Source: Erythrocercus mccallii
Lineage: Eukaryota > Chordata > Aves > Passeriformes > Dicruridae
Reading direction: 5' to 3'
NCBI GenBank assembly: GCA_013397435.1
Contig: VZRG01001073.1
Coordinates: forward strand, 1 to 64,000
DNA: 64,000 bases
How positions within the stretch are numbered: the stretch's first letter is position 1; every line of letters begins with the position of its first letter. The notes beneath the pieces were generated by a model, which saw only the letters and a list, made by a program, of their open reading frames with translations, was not told the DNA's origin and did not search any database. This document shows, in pieces, positions 54,401-60,804 of the stretch. Made by a program: the position numbers and the translations under genes.

Positions 54401-57287
54401 ATAAAATAAAGCACAATCAAGGAAGCACTTCAAAGATCTAAATGATCATGAAGAGGATGGAGAGAATGATCAAGGATCAGTTTTCAACCTGCAACTTCAA
54501 CCAGCAACTTAACCAGCAAGACAGTTAGAGAGTTTTAGGAGAGAGTTTCAATATAAAAAAGTATCACTGGACAGACTTCTATACAAGATCATATGAAAAA
54601 AACAGTTTTGTGTTAGAAATCCCTCATTCCTAGACTGTTCTGAAAAGATCATACTAAATGTACATATTATCTTACATGTTTCCTAAGGAACCTCATCCTG
54701 ACTCCTGCTGAACAAAGGTTAGTTAGACTTCTGAACTAACACAAACTATTCTAATAAAATCTTTCCAAGCCATGAAAGAATTTTTCCATTTCTTGCTTTA
54801 TAGTGAGAATGATAAAACAGGTATGTCCTCAAAATACATTAACAACATTGCTTAGCATGGTCTAACTGCTGCTCCGTGGGTCAAATAAAGTTCACAAATG
54901 CTTGCCAACTCAAGAGCTTTGTCTCACCCAGCCCAGGAAACAATTTTGTTCTGCAAATTCTGTCTAACAGACAAACTATTCTTCAGAAGCCTGCTGTGGT
55001 TAGAAAGGTGGTAGCTATTGCCTTTGACCACAAGAAAAATTGCTGCTGCAATACACAGAAGAGTTTATGCAGTCCACAGATAATAAGGAACAGAAAAAAT
55101 GTCCCAAATGCCTTGTTTGGCCTTTGCCATTTCAGAGGTGTTGGACCTGATACTTCAATGAAAGCAAATAGATATACTATTGTTACAAGTATGAAATAAG
55201 AAAATGACTATGAAAGTTCTTCCTGTTTCTTTGTCCTCCAGTGTCATTCCTCCTTCTGCCTCTTTCCAGCCTCAGTTTCTTGCTAGTTTTCTTCCTCAGC
55301 AAGAGAAATGACAGTGTTCAGAGTTACTTTTCACTTTCTTTCATTATACTAATACCTGTATATAGTACAACATGTTGGTACATGTCTCACTCATGTACGC
55401 GGATTTTCGTACTGAAAACCTGATTCTGAAGATTTTCAAAGAAACATCCCAGAATTCATCAAACCAAGAAAATTATTTGAGGACACTAAAATTAGTTAAA
55501 TTTATTATCTTATTTTTTCATATATAATAATATCCTCATAAAGTAAACAGACTTCTATGCTGAATTAATCTAGTCAGTTTTTTTCCATGTATTTTATTGC
55601 ATTAATTCTAAATCTTTGAATCTTCTGAATCTGAATGGGGAAAAATAATTGGAAAAAGCCTCCTTCTGCAAAGCTGCCTATTTTAACCAAAAGAATAAAA
55701 CCTTAACATCATTTTATTTAATGGAAGGCACAATACTTGACACTTGCTAAAAATTGTCATTTTTATCTCATGTTAAGATGCCCTCAGGAAAAATAGAAGT
55801 TGGGATGGAGCCTATTCAAGATCTCTGTGAACAACTCCTTAATTTTTGAAAGTGAAGAGGTCACTATGACATGTTCAAGGATACTGTCTTTCATGAAACA
55901 ATTATTTGGGCACACTGAAATGATGACTTGGGGAAAAAATCACAACTAACTAAGTGCAGTAACCATTACTCAGTCTACTGATTTTTACTAAGGAAGGAGT
56001 ATCTTCATTGTCCAAATGCAACCTGCAACCAATGCTAAACCTTTTATCTAAAGAAAAACCAAAAATCCTTTCTTTCCTATTTGGTCATGGAAAAATCTGT
56101 AAGACAAAGACAGTCAATGAGAACAGTGAAAATGACTGTACAAAAAAGGAATGTAAATGTAAAGTTGGAAAAGAAAATAGATGTGCACTTTTTTTAGCAC
56201 CAGAAAATAAATCACTTAATTTTCAACAGCAGCAGGAGCCTTATGAAAACATTGATTCTAATTTCTATCTGCTAATACCCCTCAATCGTAATTTGACATG
56301 AAAAAAGGCTGTGAAATAATACAAAAACTGTCCACTTTGTGCAGTAAGCACATGACTATCATTTCTCAAAAGACCATGCGAGGCAACCATCTTTTTCATT
56401 TCATGCTGAAATTCAGCTCTGTTCTCTTTACCACACCGTACCCTCCTACTATTTCACTGCTTCTTATCAAATGTAGATTTTTAGAAAAATTGTGAGGCCA
56501 GAATAAAAGCAATTATGTTCATTTGTCTAGTCCACCTAGAACTGACTAAAAGCCTTCTATCACACCGGTTTTCTGGGGTCCATTTAGAGCTAGTGTTCAC
56601 TATGGAGAAAAGAAGTAATCCCCTATTTTAAAACCTTTTGACGGTACACTGCTACTGGTCTCACCTGCCCTACAACGTGTAGGAGTGACACACCTTTTTA
56701 TAAAGCTACCATGATCACACTGCCGGTGTCGCTTCACGTACACCCTGCTGCAGAGCCCCGCTGCTGAGCCGTATCCCCCAATCCATTGTGTTCCTGCCCA
56801 TTTCTCTCGCAGTGAGCCCGACTCAGTGCAAAGAGCACCAGGAGCAGACCTCGCCTGGCCCGCCCTGCCCACCTGGAAGCCGTGCACAACGGAGCTCACG
56901 GCAGGGAGGGCAGGCTGCGGGAATCGCTCCGGGAGCTGAGGCAATAAACCCCACGGGCAGTCAGGTTTCCTGCCCCGCTCTCTGCCTGGCCCCTCGCAGC
57001 GCGGCCCGCACACCCGCGGCAGCGCTCCCTCGGCCCGGGGCCAGGCCCGGCTCCCCGAGAGAGCGACGAGAACCTCCCGTCAACCGCGGCTGTCCGGCCA
57101 GGGCGGCTCCGGGCCCCCCCGGCTTCCAGGCCGGCCGGGAGGCTCCTGCCCCCCGCCGCCCTCACCCACAGCCCCCGCCCTCAGCCAGCCCCGCACCGGA
57201 GGCCGCTCCCGCCCCGGGTCCCGCGGCACCCCCCCCACCTGCCCTGCGCGCCTACCTGCGAGCCGCGCCCGCGCACAGCGACAGCAT
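21305..57287 (-). CDS. NLN: Neurolysin, mitochondrial/cytosolic M3 oligopeptidase (complete gene, 13 coding exons)
   Basis: NLN is a zinc endopeptidase that cuts short peptides such as neurotensin, bradykinin and dynorphin fragments; it acts in cytosol, at membranes and in mitochondria. Coding exons on the minus strand, 5' to 3': 57287-57256, 45559-45303, 43014-42866, 39734-39627, 37717-37615, 36911-36751, 35490-35355, 33191-32825, 31463-31262, 27566-27380, 26355-26227, 25886-25750, 21439-21305. They sum to 2103 nt (700 aa plus stop), close to the 704 aa of human NLN, and all phases agree. The zinc site HEFGH is at about residues 493-497 with the third ligand Glu about 522, and the substrate-binding loop AGGYDGQYYGY is near 622-632. 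The N-terminus is Arg-rich without acidic residues for 25 positions, as in a mitochondrial presequence. Assignment to NLN rather than its paralogue THOP1 rests on the leader plus MTLG segment and on head-to-head SGTB. No frameshift or in-frame stop was found. Confidence 0.97.
22401..22431 (+). repeat. Perfect 15-bp tandem duplication
   Basis: CTAGGACATATGTTG occurs twice back to back; a partial third copy (TGTTA) precedes it. It lies just before the G/C-rich insertion at 22467. Confidence 0.85.
22467..23260 (+). mobile_element. Probable LTR-type insertion, G/C-rich, in NLN intron 12
   Basis: A CpG-rich block in A/T-rich intron that begins TGTCACAG and ends CCAAGACA. Near the 3' end it has AGTAAAGAATTGTTACTCC, then a segment resembling the 3' part of long songbird LTRs. 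It is antisense to NLN. Open frames up to 188 codons cross it but match no protein I know. No clean target-site duplication was seen, so the ends are tentative. Confidence 0.5.
22915..22934 (-). promoter_or_regulatory. CTCF-like motif inside the G/C-rich insertion
   Basis: On the minus strand the sequence TGCAGGGGGCGCTG contains the CAGGGGGCGC core of a CTCF site. Only the core matches well, so this is a candidate. Confidence 0.35.
25750..25886 (-). CDS. NLN: NLN coding exon 12 (substrate-binding loop)
   Basis: It encodes residues 611-656: TNMPATFGHLAGGYDGQYY, GYLWSEVFSMDIF and FKQEGVMNPK. The Gly-rich AGGYDGQYYGY loop carries the conserved tyrosines that contact substrate in M3 peptidases. 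The acceptor is TCAAG|GA and the donor AAAG|GTAGGT. Confidence 0.97.
26120..26156. repeat. GA-rich simple repeat, NLN intron 11
   Basis: A purine-only GAGA/GAAA run close to exon 11 inside the 340-nt intron. Confidence 0.85.
26227..26355 (-). CDS. NLN: NLN coding exon 11
   Basis: It encodes residues 568-611: LLTLRQIVLSKVDQALH and DEYAKYCMEILGIPATP. The acceptor is ATTAG|GC and the donor CCAG|GTATGT. It is followed by the shortest intron of the gene (about 340 nt). Confidence 0.96.
27380..27566 (-). CDS. NLN: NLN coding exon 10 (third zinc ligand)
   Basis: It encodes residues 506-567: TDFARFSGTNVETDFVEV, PSQMFENWVW, MSRHYKD and LLEKLAASRLANT. The Glu of DFVEVPSQ lies 25 residues after the second His of HEFGH, the spacing known for the third zinc ligand in neurolysin. 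The acceptor is TTCCTAG|ACT and the donor ACAG|GTATCT. Confidence 0.97.
28302..29125 (-). mobile_element. CR1 LINE 3' fragment in NLN intron 9
   Basis: It starts with TCACAGAATCATAG, the reverse complement of the CR1 3' terminus, and continues through the G/C-rich CR1 3' region (CTCGAGGTGTGGCCTCAGCA near 28826). An A-run interrupts it at about 28508-28527. Same orientation as NLN. Open frames across it are not genes. Confidence 0.9.
31262..31463 (-). CDS. NLN: NLN coding exon 9 (zinc-binding HEFGH)
   Basis: It encodes residues 438-505, including EGKYGHAACFGLQPGCLL, PSLLRHDEVKTYF and HEFGHVMHQICAQ. HEFGH supplies two zinc-ligand histidines and the catalytic Glu of the M3 active site; all are intact. 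The acceptor is TTATACAG|A and the donor ACAG|GTTAGT. Confidence 0.97.
31464..35354 (-). other. NLN: NLN introns 8 and 7 (flanking exon 8)
   Basis: Intron 8 is 31464-32824 and intron 7 is 33192-35354. I searched intron 7 for an extra small exon and found none; none is needed, because exon 7 runs to 35355. Confidence 0.85.
32825..33191 (-). CDS. NLN: NLN coding exon 8 (largest)
   Basis: It encodes residues 316-438: DLSKKLKPLVEEERQFIL, YDGRINAWDLHYYMSKTEE, LKYSIDQEKLKEYFPIEAV and LGQFYLDLYP. The acceptor TCTTTCTTTCAG|AT has a clear pyrimidine tract, and the donor is CCCAG|GTAATG. The open frame extends upstream of the acceptor for about 11 codons, but that extension does not match the family and is taken as intron. 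Confidence 0.95.
35355..35490 (-). CDS. NLN: NLN coding exon 7 (contains an internal cryptic donor)
   Basis: It encodes residues 271-315, ENTKILQQLLPLRAKVAEL through FVLEVNTAKSTDNVTTFL, plus one base of an Asp codon. The acceptor is TTTTAG|GAG and the donor TTAG|GTTTGT. Mammals have Met where this sequence has Val (LEVNTAK), and that GTA codon together with the following AAC reads as a donor (GAG|GTAAAC) at 35397-35396. The longer form is preferred because its last 15 codons match mammalian NLN and only it keeps frame with exon 8. Confidence 0.93.
36751..36911 (-). CDS. NLN: NLN coding exon 6
   Basis: It encodes residues 217-270: GLPDDFINSLEKTETDKYK, ITLKYPHYFPVMKKCC and ETRRKMESAFNSRCKE. 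This is one of the most conserved blocks of NLN and THOP1. The acceptor is TATAG|AT and the donor GAG|GTATGT. Confidence 0.97.
37615..37717 (-). CDS. NLN: NLN coding exon 5
   Basis: It encodes residues 183-216, including EIKTMKKKLNELCIDFNKN and LNEENTFLVFSKEEL. The acceptor is ATACAG|GAA and the donor CTTG|GTGAGT. It enters in phase 0 and exits in phase 1. Confidence 0.96.
38570..38940. repeat. Possible LTR-derived or other repeat with internal 24-bp duplication, NLN intron 4
   Basis: The phrase AGCCAAGGACTG occurs twice about 24 bp apart (38624, 38648). It is followed by a G/C-rich piece and then a long C/T-rich tract (38780-38870). Composition differs from the surrounding intron and resembles LTR 3' parts in songbirds, but I cannot name a family. 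Confidence 0.3.
39627..39734 (-). CDS. NLN: NLN coding exon 4
   Basis: It encodes 36 residues (147-182), including QTCDLDNVKPETKRYLEK and GRRNGLHLPKEVQK, which align without gaps to mammalian NLN. The acceptor is TTTCAG|CAA and the donor AAA|GTAAAT; both phases are 0. Confidence 0.95.
40238..40320 (-). mobile_element. CR1 3' tail fragment in NLN intron 3
   Basis: TATCACAGAAGATTCTGAGT followed by TGGAAGGAATGCACAAGGA matches the short CR1 subfamily 3' end, antisense to the plus strand. Confidence 0.7.
42866..43014 (-). CDS. NLN: NLN coding exon 3
   Basis: It encodes residues about 97-146, including ERSMLDFPQHVSPDKEVR, LASTEADKKLSNFDVEM and SMREDVFQKIVYLQ. These are the conserved M3 N-terminal domain blocks. 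The acceptor is AAACAG|TG and the donor CAG|GTAAGT. The length of 149 nt fits phases 1 and 0. Confidence 0.96.
43700..43741. repeat. Tandem pair of short hairpins, NLN intron 2
   Basis: CCATCTTTCCAAAAGATGG is followed at once by the similar ATCCACCTTTCC and AAAAGTGGAT. It reads as a roughly 20-bp tandem duplication of a self-complementary unit. Confidence 0.75.
44282..44343. repeat. Two adjacent 11-bp perfect hairpins, NLN intron 2
   Basis: The first is TGTAAATCTTT / AAAGATTTACA with a 7-nt loop (44282-44310). The second is AATTGTACCAA / TTGGTACAATT with a 9-nt loop (44313-44343). Only 2 bases separate them. Confidence 0.9.
45085..45195 (+). mobile_element. Possible CR1 3'-region fragment next to NLN exon 2
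   Basis: TTGGACCAGACGACTCTTGA then GAGGCCTCT resembles the CR1 segment just before the 3' tail; the terminal octamers are missing. It is about 100 bp downstream of the exon 2 donor, antisense to NLN. Confidence 0.35.
45303..45559 (-). CDS. NLN: NLN coding exon 2
   Basis: It encodes residues about 11-97, from SIGPQLVLRMTLG through ALADIEVEYA. The block SGRNLLRWDLSPEEI and the helix TRTEELIRKTKHVYDSVGM are nearly identical to mammalian NLN and belong to the N-terminal helical domain. The acceptor follows a T-rich tract (ATACTTTCAG|G). The donor is CAG|GTTAGC. Entry phase is 2 and exit phase is 1. Confidence 0.96.
45992..46020. repeat. 12-bp perfect hairpin, NLN intron 1
   Basis: TTATACAGGATG, loop TCTGC, CATCCTGTATAA. 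Confidence 0.9.
49300..49368 (+). mobile_element. CR1 3' tail fragment in NLN intron 1
   Basis: GGACTAGATTCGATCATC, then CCCTTCCAGTCCCTGTG and TTTCTGTGA, is a plus-strand CR1 3' end, antisense to NLN. Confidence 0.7.
49618..49666. repeat. Perfect 20-bp inverted repeat (hairpin), NLN intron 1
   Basis: Arm 49618-49637, TAGCTGTTTTCACAAATTAT, is the exact reverse complement of 49647-49666, with a 9-nt spacer. No flanking duplication was found. Confidence 0.95.
52441..52515. repeat. A/C-only low-complexity tract, NLN intron 1
   Basis: AAACAAAAACCC-type sequence without T over most of its length; possibly a decayed retroposon tail. Confidence 0.6.
54033..54054. repeat. Perfect 22-bp palindrome, NLN intron 1
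   Basis: AGATCTCACAG followed directly by its reverse complement CTGTGAGATCT, with no spacer. It includes two BglII-type AGATCT sites and a central CAGCTG E-box. Confidence 0.95.
54386..54411. repeat. (AAAAT)n simple repeat
   Basis: An A-run followed by three AAAAT units in NLN intron 1. Confidence 0.8.
57256..57287 (-). CDS. NLN: NLN coding exon 1 (presequence start)
   Basis: This short exon encodes MLSLCAGAAR plus the first two bases of an Arg codon, followed by the donor AG|GTAGGC. Joined to exon 2 it gives a leader that is Arg-rich and free of acidic residues. The ATG was chosen because it is the only one that joins in phase to exon 2 with a good donor, and it sits in the CpG island next to the SGTB first exon. 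The human leader is several residues longer and differs in sequence, so homology here is positional. Translation from Met21 (context LRMTLG, in exon 2) would give a cytosolic form; such a second start is described for mammalian neurolysin. Confidence 0.85.
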
Positions 57288-57311
57288 GGGGGGCGGCGCG
57301 GGGGGCGGCGG

Positions 57312-57408
57312 CCGCGGAGGAGGAGGAGGAGGGAAGAAGGAGGAGAAAAGACCGGAGGAGGAAGGACAGGCGGCAGACGAGAGGAGGAGGCAGAACAGGA
57401 GGAGGAAG
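57312..57408 (-). repeat. Polypurine/polypyrimidine tract in NLN 5' leader region
   Basis: The plus strand is a run of GGA/GAA triplets with few pyrimidines; on the NLN sense strand it reads CTC/TCC-rich directly upstream of the ATG. Such tracts can form triplex or altered DNA in promoters and, if transcribed, pyrimidine-rich 5' UTRs. Confidence 0.6.
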
Positions 57409-57499
57409 AATCAGCTGTGCTCCCGCGCCGCCCTCTCTGTGCCCTCTCGCCGCCCGCGGGCGCAGCGCTCCGCCGCGCTCCTGCGCATCCGCTTCCGCC

Positions 57500-57569
57500 G
57501 CCTCCGCCCGGCCCCGCGTCCCTGGCGTCCCTCAGCCCCAGGCAGCGCGGACTCGCCGCATCTCGCACG
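57500..57569 (+). other. SGTB: SGTB non-coding exon 1, 3' part with splice donor
   Basis: A strong plus-strand donor, CACG|GTAAGG, ends at 57569 inside the CpG island, and no coding start of the family precedes it. Since SGTB has its ATG in the next exon, this is inferred to be its 5' UTR exon. The start (57500) is arbitrary because the transcription start cannot be read from sequence. Confidence 0.6.
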
Positions 57570-58282
57570 GTAAGGGCGATGCCTGTGCCCTCGGCCAGCG
57601 CAGCTCCGCGGGGCTAGGGAAGGCTGCGCGCCGCTTCCTCGCAGCCCCGTGTCCGTGGAGCTCGGGGCCGCTGGGGCGGATCGGGCCCCGGGCGCTGCGG
57701 CCGCGGTCCGTGCGGTGCCGGAGGGGCCGCGCCGCGGCTGGTGCAGAGTTGTCCTTGGGGCTCGGGAGAGCGGACCCGGGCCTGGGAGGGACCGGGCGGT
57801 GGGCACGGGGCGGGAGCGCGGCCCGGCCGGTGGGACCCGGTGTGACCCGCGCTGTCCCTGGTGGGGGGCGGACAGGGGACCCCAGTATCCTCGGCTGTGC
57901 ATCCCCGGCCGGTGGCCTTCCCGGCTTTCCCCGTCTCCACGATGGGATTTGCCTGGTGTGGGTTTGGCCGCACACAGGTTTGCTCGCGGGTTGTGGAGAG
58001 AAAATAACGTAGCGAGAGCTGGTCCTGATCTTGCTGTTCATTTAATGCTATATTTTAAACCTGCTTTGCTTGGAGAACTGGATACGGTTGTGTCCTTTTA
58101 AATCAAAATGATTTAAGGAAAAATAACTTGAAAAGTTGTGACTAAAATTGTCCTCGAAGTTATATAACTCCCGGCTGATGCTGAATGGAAAACATAATGA
58201 GCCAGTAGTGTCACTAATCACAAGTATGCCCTGAGGTCATGGTGTTCCATTTCTTTGTCCAAAATGACAATAAATTGCTTAG

Positions 58283-58712
58283 AGCACCATGTCACACCAT
58301 AGAACACCTCTTATGAAAGGATAACACCGTGTCACACCATAGAACACCTTTTATTAAAGGATAATAGCATGTCACATTATAGAACACCTTTTATGAAAGG
58401 ATAACACTGTCACATTATAGAACACCTTTTATGAAAGGATAACACTGTGTCACATCATAGAACACCTTTTATTAAAGGATAATAGCGTGTCACACCGTAG
58501 AACACCTTTTATCAAAGGATAACACTGTGTCACATCATAGAACATCTTCTATTGAAGGATAACACTGTGCACGTCACACCGTAGAACACCTTTTATCAAA
58601 GGATAACACTGTGTGTGTCACACCACAGAACATCTTTTGTCAAAGGATAACACTGTATCAGACCAAGAACATCTTTTATAAAAGGGTAACACCAAGTCAT
58701 ATCATAAGCCAG
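58283..58712 (+). repeat. 40-bp minisatellite, about 10 copies, in SGTB intron
   Basis: Tandem units begin with GTCACA at 58291, 58331, 58371, 58409, 58449, 58489, 58529, 58573 and 58617, followed by two decayed copies. The unit is 40 bp: GTCACACCATAGAACACC, then TTTTATNAAAGG, then ATAACACTGT. One copy is 38 bp and two are 44 bp because of ACGT/GTGT insertions. Each unit has two small dyads (CCTTT-AAAGG and ACAC-GTGT). The last two copies are the most diverged. It lies 700 bp downstream of the shared promoter. Confidence 0.95.
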
Positions 58713-59146
58713 GTTCTACTGAAGTGTGTTTCTTTATGTCATTATATTTATCACAGTCCCTTTTAATTGGTTTTGACTTCAGCATATGCTCCTATTTGCA
58801 AGTGTAAATACAGTGCAAACCATTTAAAAAACTATAAATGAAAAATAAGTTGCTAAATTATTTTAGCCTTGGTGAACTTCTCTTCCAGGAATGAATTGGA
58901 GGAAATATGTGCTTGCTTGCTGATAGTTAGATGACATGATTATAGCAGTTTTCCCTGATCCATGCAAATTCTCTACTTTTTTTAAGGCATCGTGTTATTG
59001 GGCTTTCTGGTGAAAGACTAGGTTTTATGTATTGTGTGTTTATTACTTCTTACTGAGGTTACTAGGAGGTTGGAGTACTGTAGGGATTAACTTTCTGAAA
59101 TAAGACATTCTGTTGTTTTTAAGACATAACAGAAAACCATTTCAGC

Positions 59147-59246
59147 ATGTCATCAGTCAAGCGCTTGGTTTATGCAGTCATCCATTTCTTGAGAGAACAG
59201 AGTCAGATGGATACTTTCACTCCAGATGAACAAGAAAGCTTGGAAG
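59147..59246 (+). CDS. SGTB: SGTB first coding exon (partial gene, continues past the window)
   Basis: SGTB is a small glutamine-rich TPR co-chaperone (beta form) that binds Hsp70/Hsp90 and works in handling of tail-anchored and misfolded proteins in the cytosol. The exon encodes 33 residues, MSSVKRLVYAVIHFLREQ then SQMDTFTPDEQESLE, nearly identical to the N-terminal homodimerisation domain of SGTB; SGTA differs here. It ends with donor GAAG|GTAAGC in phase 1. The ATG is the family start. The acceptor upstream could be at 59132 (ACAG) or 59145 (TTTCAG). The next exon, which should begin with the VAIQCLE segment, was not found up to 64000, so the TPR and Gln-rich regions lie beyond the right edge. 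Confidence 0.95.
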
Positions 59247-59267
59247 GTAAGCAATAAAGGTGCTTTC

Positions 59268-59317
59268 ATATATTTTTATTTATATGTATATATACATATA
59301 TGTATATGTATATAATA
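59268..59317. repeat. TA/TG microsatellite
   Basis: Alternating TATATG/TATACA repeats just after the SGTB coding exon donor (about 22 bp downstream). Confidence 0.9.
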
Positions 59318-59529
59318 CCAACACAAGTGTTAAGTTCCTTTATGTATAATATCACAGAAAGTAACTGAATTGACATAAACAAAACTGCCACCAAATATTA
59401 TCTGCAAATAAGTTCCTAATGTTTCTAAGGTTATTAATTTTAAAGCATCTCTTATTTAAAAAGTATTATAAAGCTACAAATATGTAGTGCCTTAATTTAA
59501 GTAACAGGTACTTTAAATCACATTAGTTG

Positions 59530-59572
59530 CAGAGGTTTTTTCCCAACCTGAACAGTTCTACGATTCTTAAGT
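59530..59572 (+). mobile_element. CR1 3' tail fragment in SGTB intron
   Basis: TTCCCAACCTGAACAGTTCT then ACGATTCT matches the terminal 40 bases of a CR1 in plus orientation. Confidence 0.6.
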
Positions 59573-60738
59573 TAATCAGTGCTATAATGCAGACACTGTT
59601 AATGACTTGTGTATGTGTACCACAGATTTCTGCTGCTTCTTCCTCTCTTTTATGTTTGGTTTCTTTCTGCATTTTTTATCTGTTAGCTTTGCTGGTTACA
59701 GAGGAAGTAAAACAATTACTATATTGGTTTTGGTTTATGAGAAGAGCTGTTTCCTACTTTCAAGGATTCTATGTTATTTGTGAGGAAAAAGACATCCTGA
59801 GAAAATAAGATAATTTGCATTTCTTTTTCACTTGAGCACCAGCTCCAAAGAGTATGTGGTAGCAAATATTTTCAGTATTGTATAGCTTCTATTATACATG
59901 CAAGTTCATTTGTCTGTAGACATATTCTCTCTGTATTTCTCTATTGACAGACACTCATTAGGTCTTTGTAACCGTGTAGTATTTGATGTTCTCCTTTATA
60001 CTGCTCTTACCTCTTTTCCCTAATTCCTGGAGAGTTCATGTCAGATGGTGTGAGAATGTGGAATTGAGAGAAGTTTTAAGTCTTAACACTGCAGTAAGTT
60101 TTTCATAGCATCTTGTAAAAACATCTCTCTGCTGTTTCAAGCAGTCTTCGGTTGTGTCCAGAGGAGGAATTTGGAGGGAGAGGTCTAGGATCAGCAGTGC
60201 AGTTGATCACTGAGTTCTGTGAAATCTTAGGCATGGAGAGACTTTGCTGACATGCAAAGCATGCCCTGCTTCTCAGAGGCATAAGTTAAAAGATAAACCT
60301 GGAGTATGCTTCCATCTATTTATTATCTATTGGTTGTCCAGTGTAGTTGTTCACAAAAGTAAACAAGAAAGAAAATTTTGTGTCATTATACTCCAAGGAT
60401 AGTCCCAAAGAATAAAAGCCAAAATATTTGGTTTTACGTCAGAACCTGGAGCATTTTGTACATTTGAAAAGCTTCAGCAAATTTAACCTGTGTCAGATTA
60501 TGATGTTCATCTGATGAAAGAAAACAATGTTTTTGGAAATCATATATAATGAGAGATGAGGAGATTTACTTTTGTTTTTATAATGAAACTGTTAAACATT
60601 GGGTTACAGTTGAAAATTTACCCAATAAAATGTCTTTGAATAGCCTTAGCCAATGTGTATATGAAAGAATCAATTTTAAGAATCAGTTTTCTAAATAAAA
60701 AATATTACAAAATCTCAGTTGTGCTTAAAAGCCAATGC

Positions 60739-60804
60739 AAAATTTACCATGTTAATACAGATCTGAAATCCAAAATTTACCACTTTAATACAGATCTGAA
60801 ATCC
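60739..60804 (+). repeat. Tandem duplication, 33 bp x 2, SGTB intron
   Basis: Two adjacent 33-bp copies start AAAATTTACCA and end CAGATCTGAAATCC, with 2 mismatches between them. Confidence 0.9.

Larger units (their letters stand above)
45560..57255 (-). other. NLN: NLN intron 1 (longest)
   Basis: About 11.7 kb between the tiny first exon and exon 2. It contains the hairpins at 45992 and 49618, the palindrome at 54033, a CR1 tail at 49300 and simple repeats. A first intron of this size next to a CpG island is a usual place for enhancers, but none can be identified by sequence alone. Confidence 0.85.
56720..57980. promoter_or_regulatory. CpG island with bidirectional NLN/SGTB promoter
   Basis: This is the only extended CpG-rich stretch of the window, in an otherwise A/T-rich sequence. 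The NLN ATG (57287, minus) and the SGTB exon 1 donor (57569, plus) are only 282 bp apart, so both transcription starts should fall between them. Seen inside: GC-box sequences just upstream of the NLN ATG (57288-57309), an NRF1-like TGCGCATCCGC at 57482-57492 and an ETS-like CTTCCG at 57492-57497. Such motifs are typical of TATA-less housekeeping bidirectional promoters. Long ORFs crossing this island are compositional artefacts. Confidence 0.85.

Noticed and set aside
56788..57573. A 261-codon plus-strand ORF through the CpG island
   Set aside because: Pro/Ala/Arg-rich composition from G/C-rich DNA; it runs antisense over NLN exon 1 and across the promoter, and matches no family.
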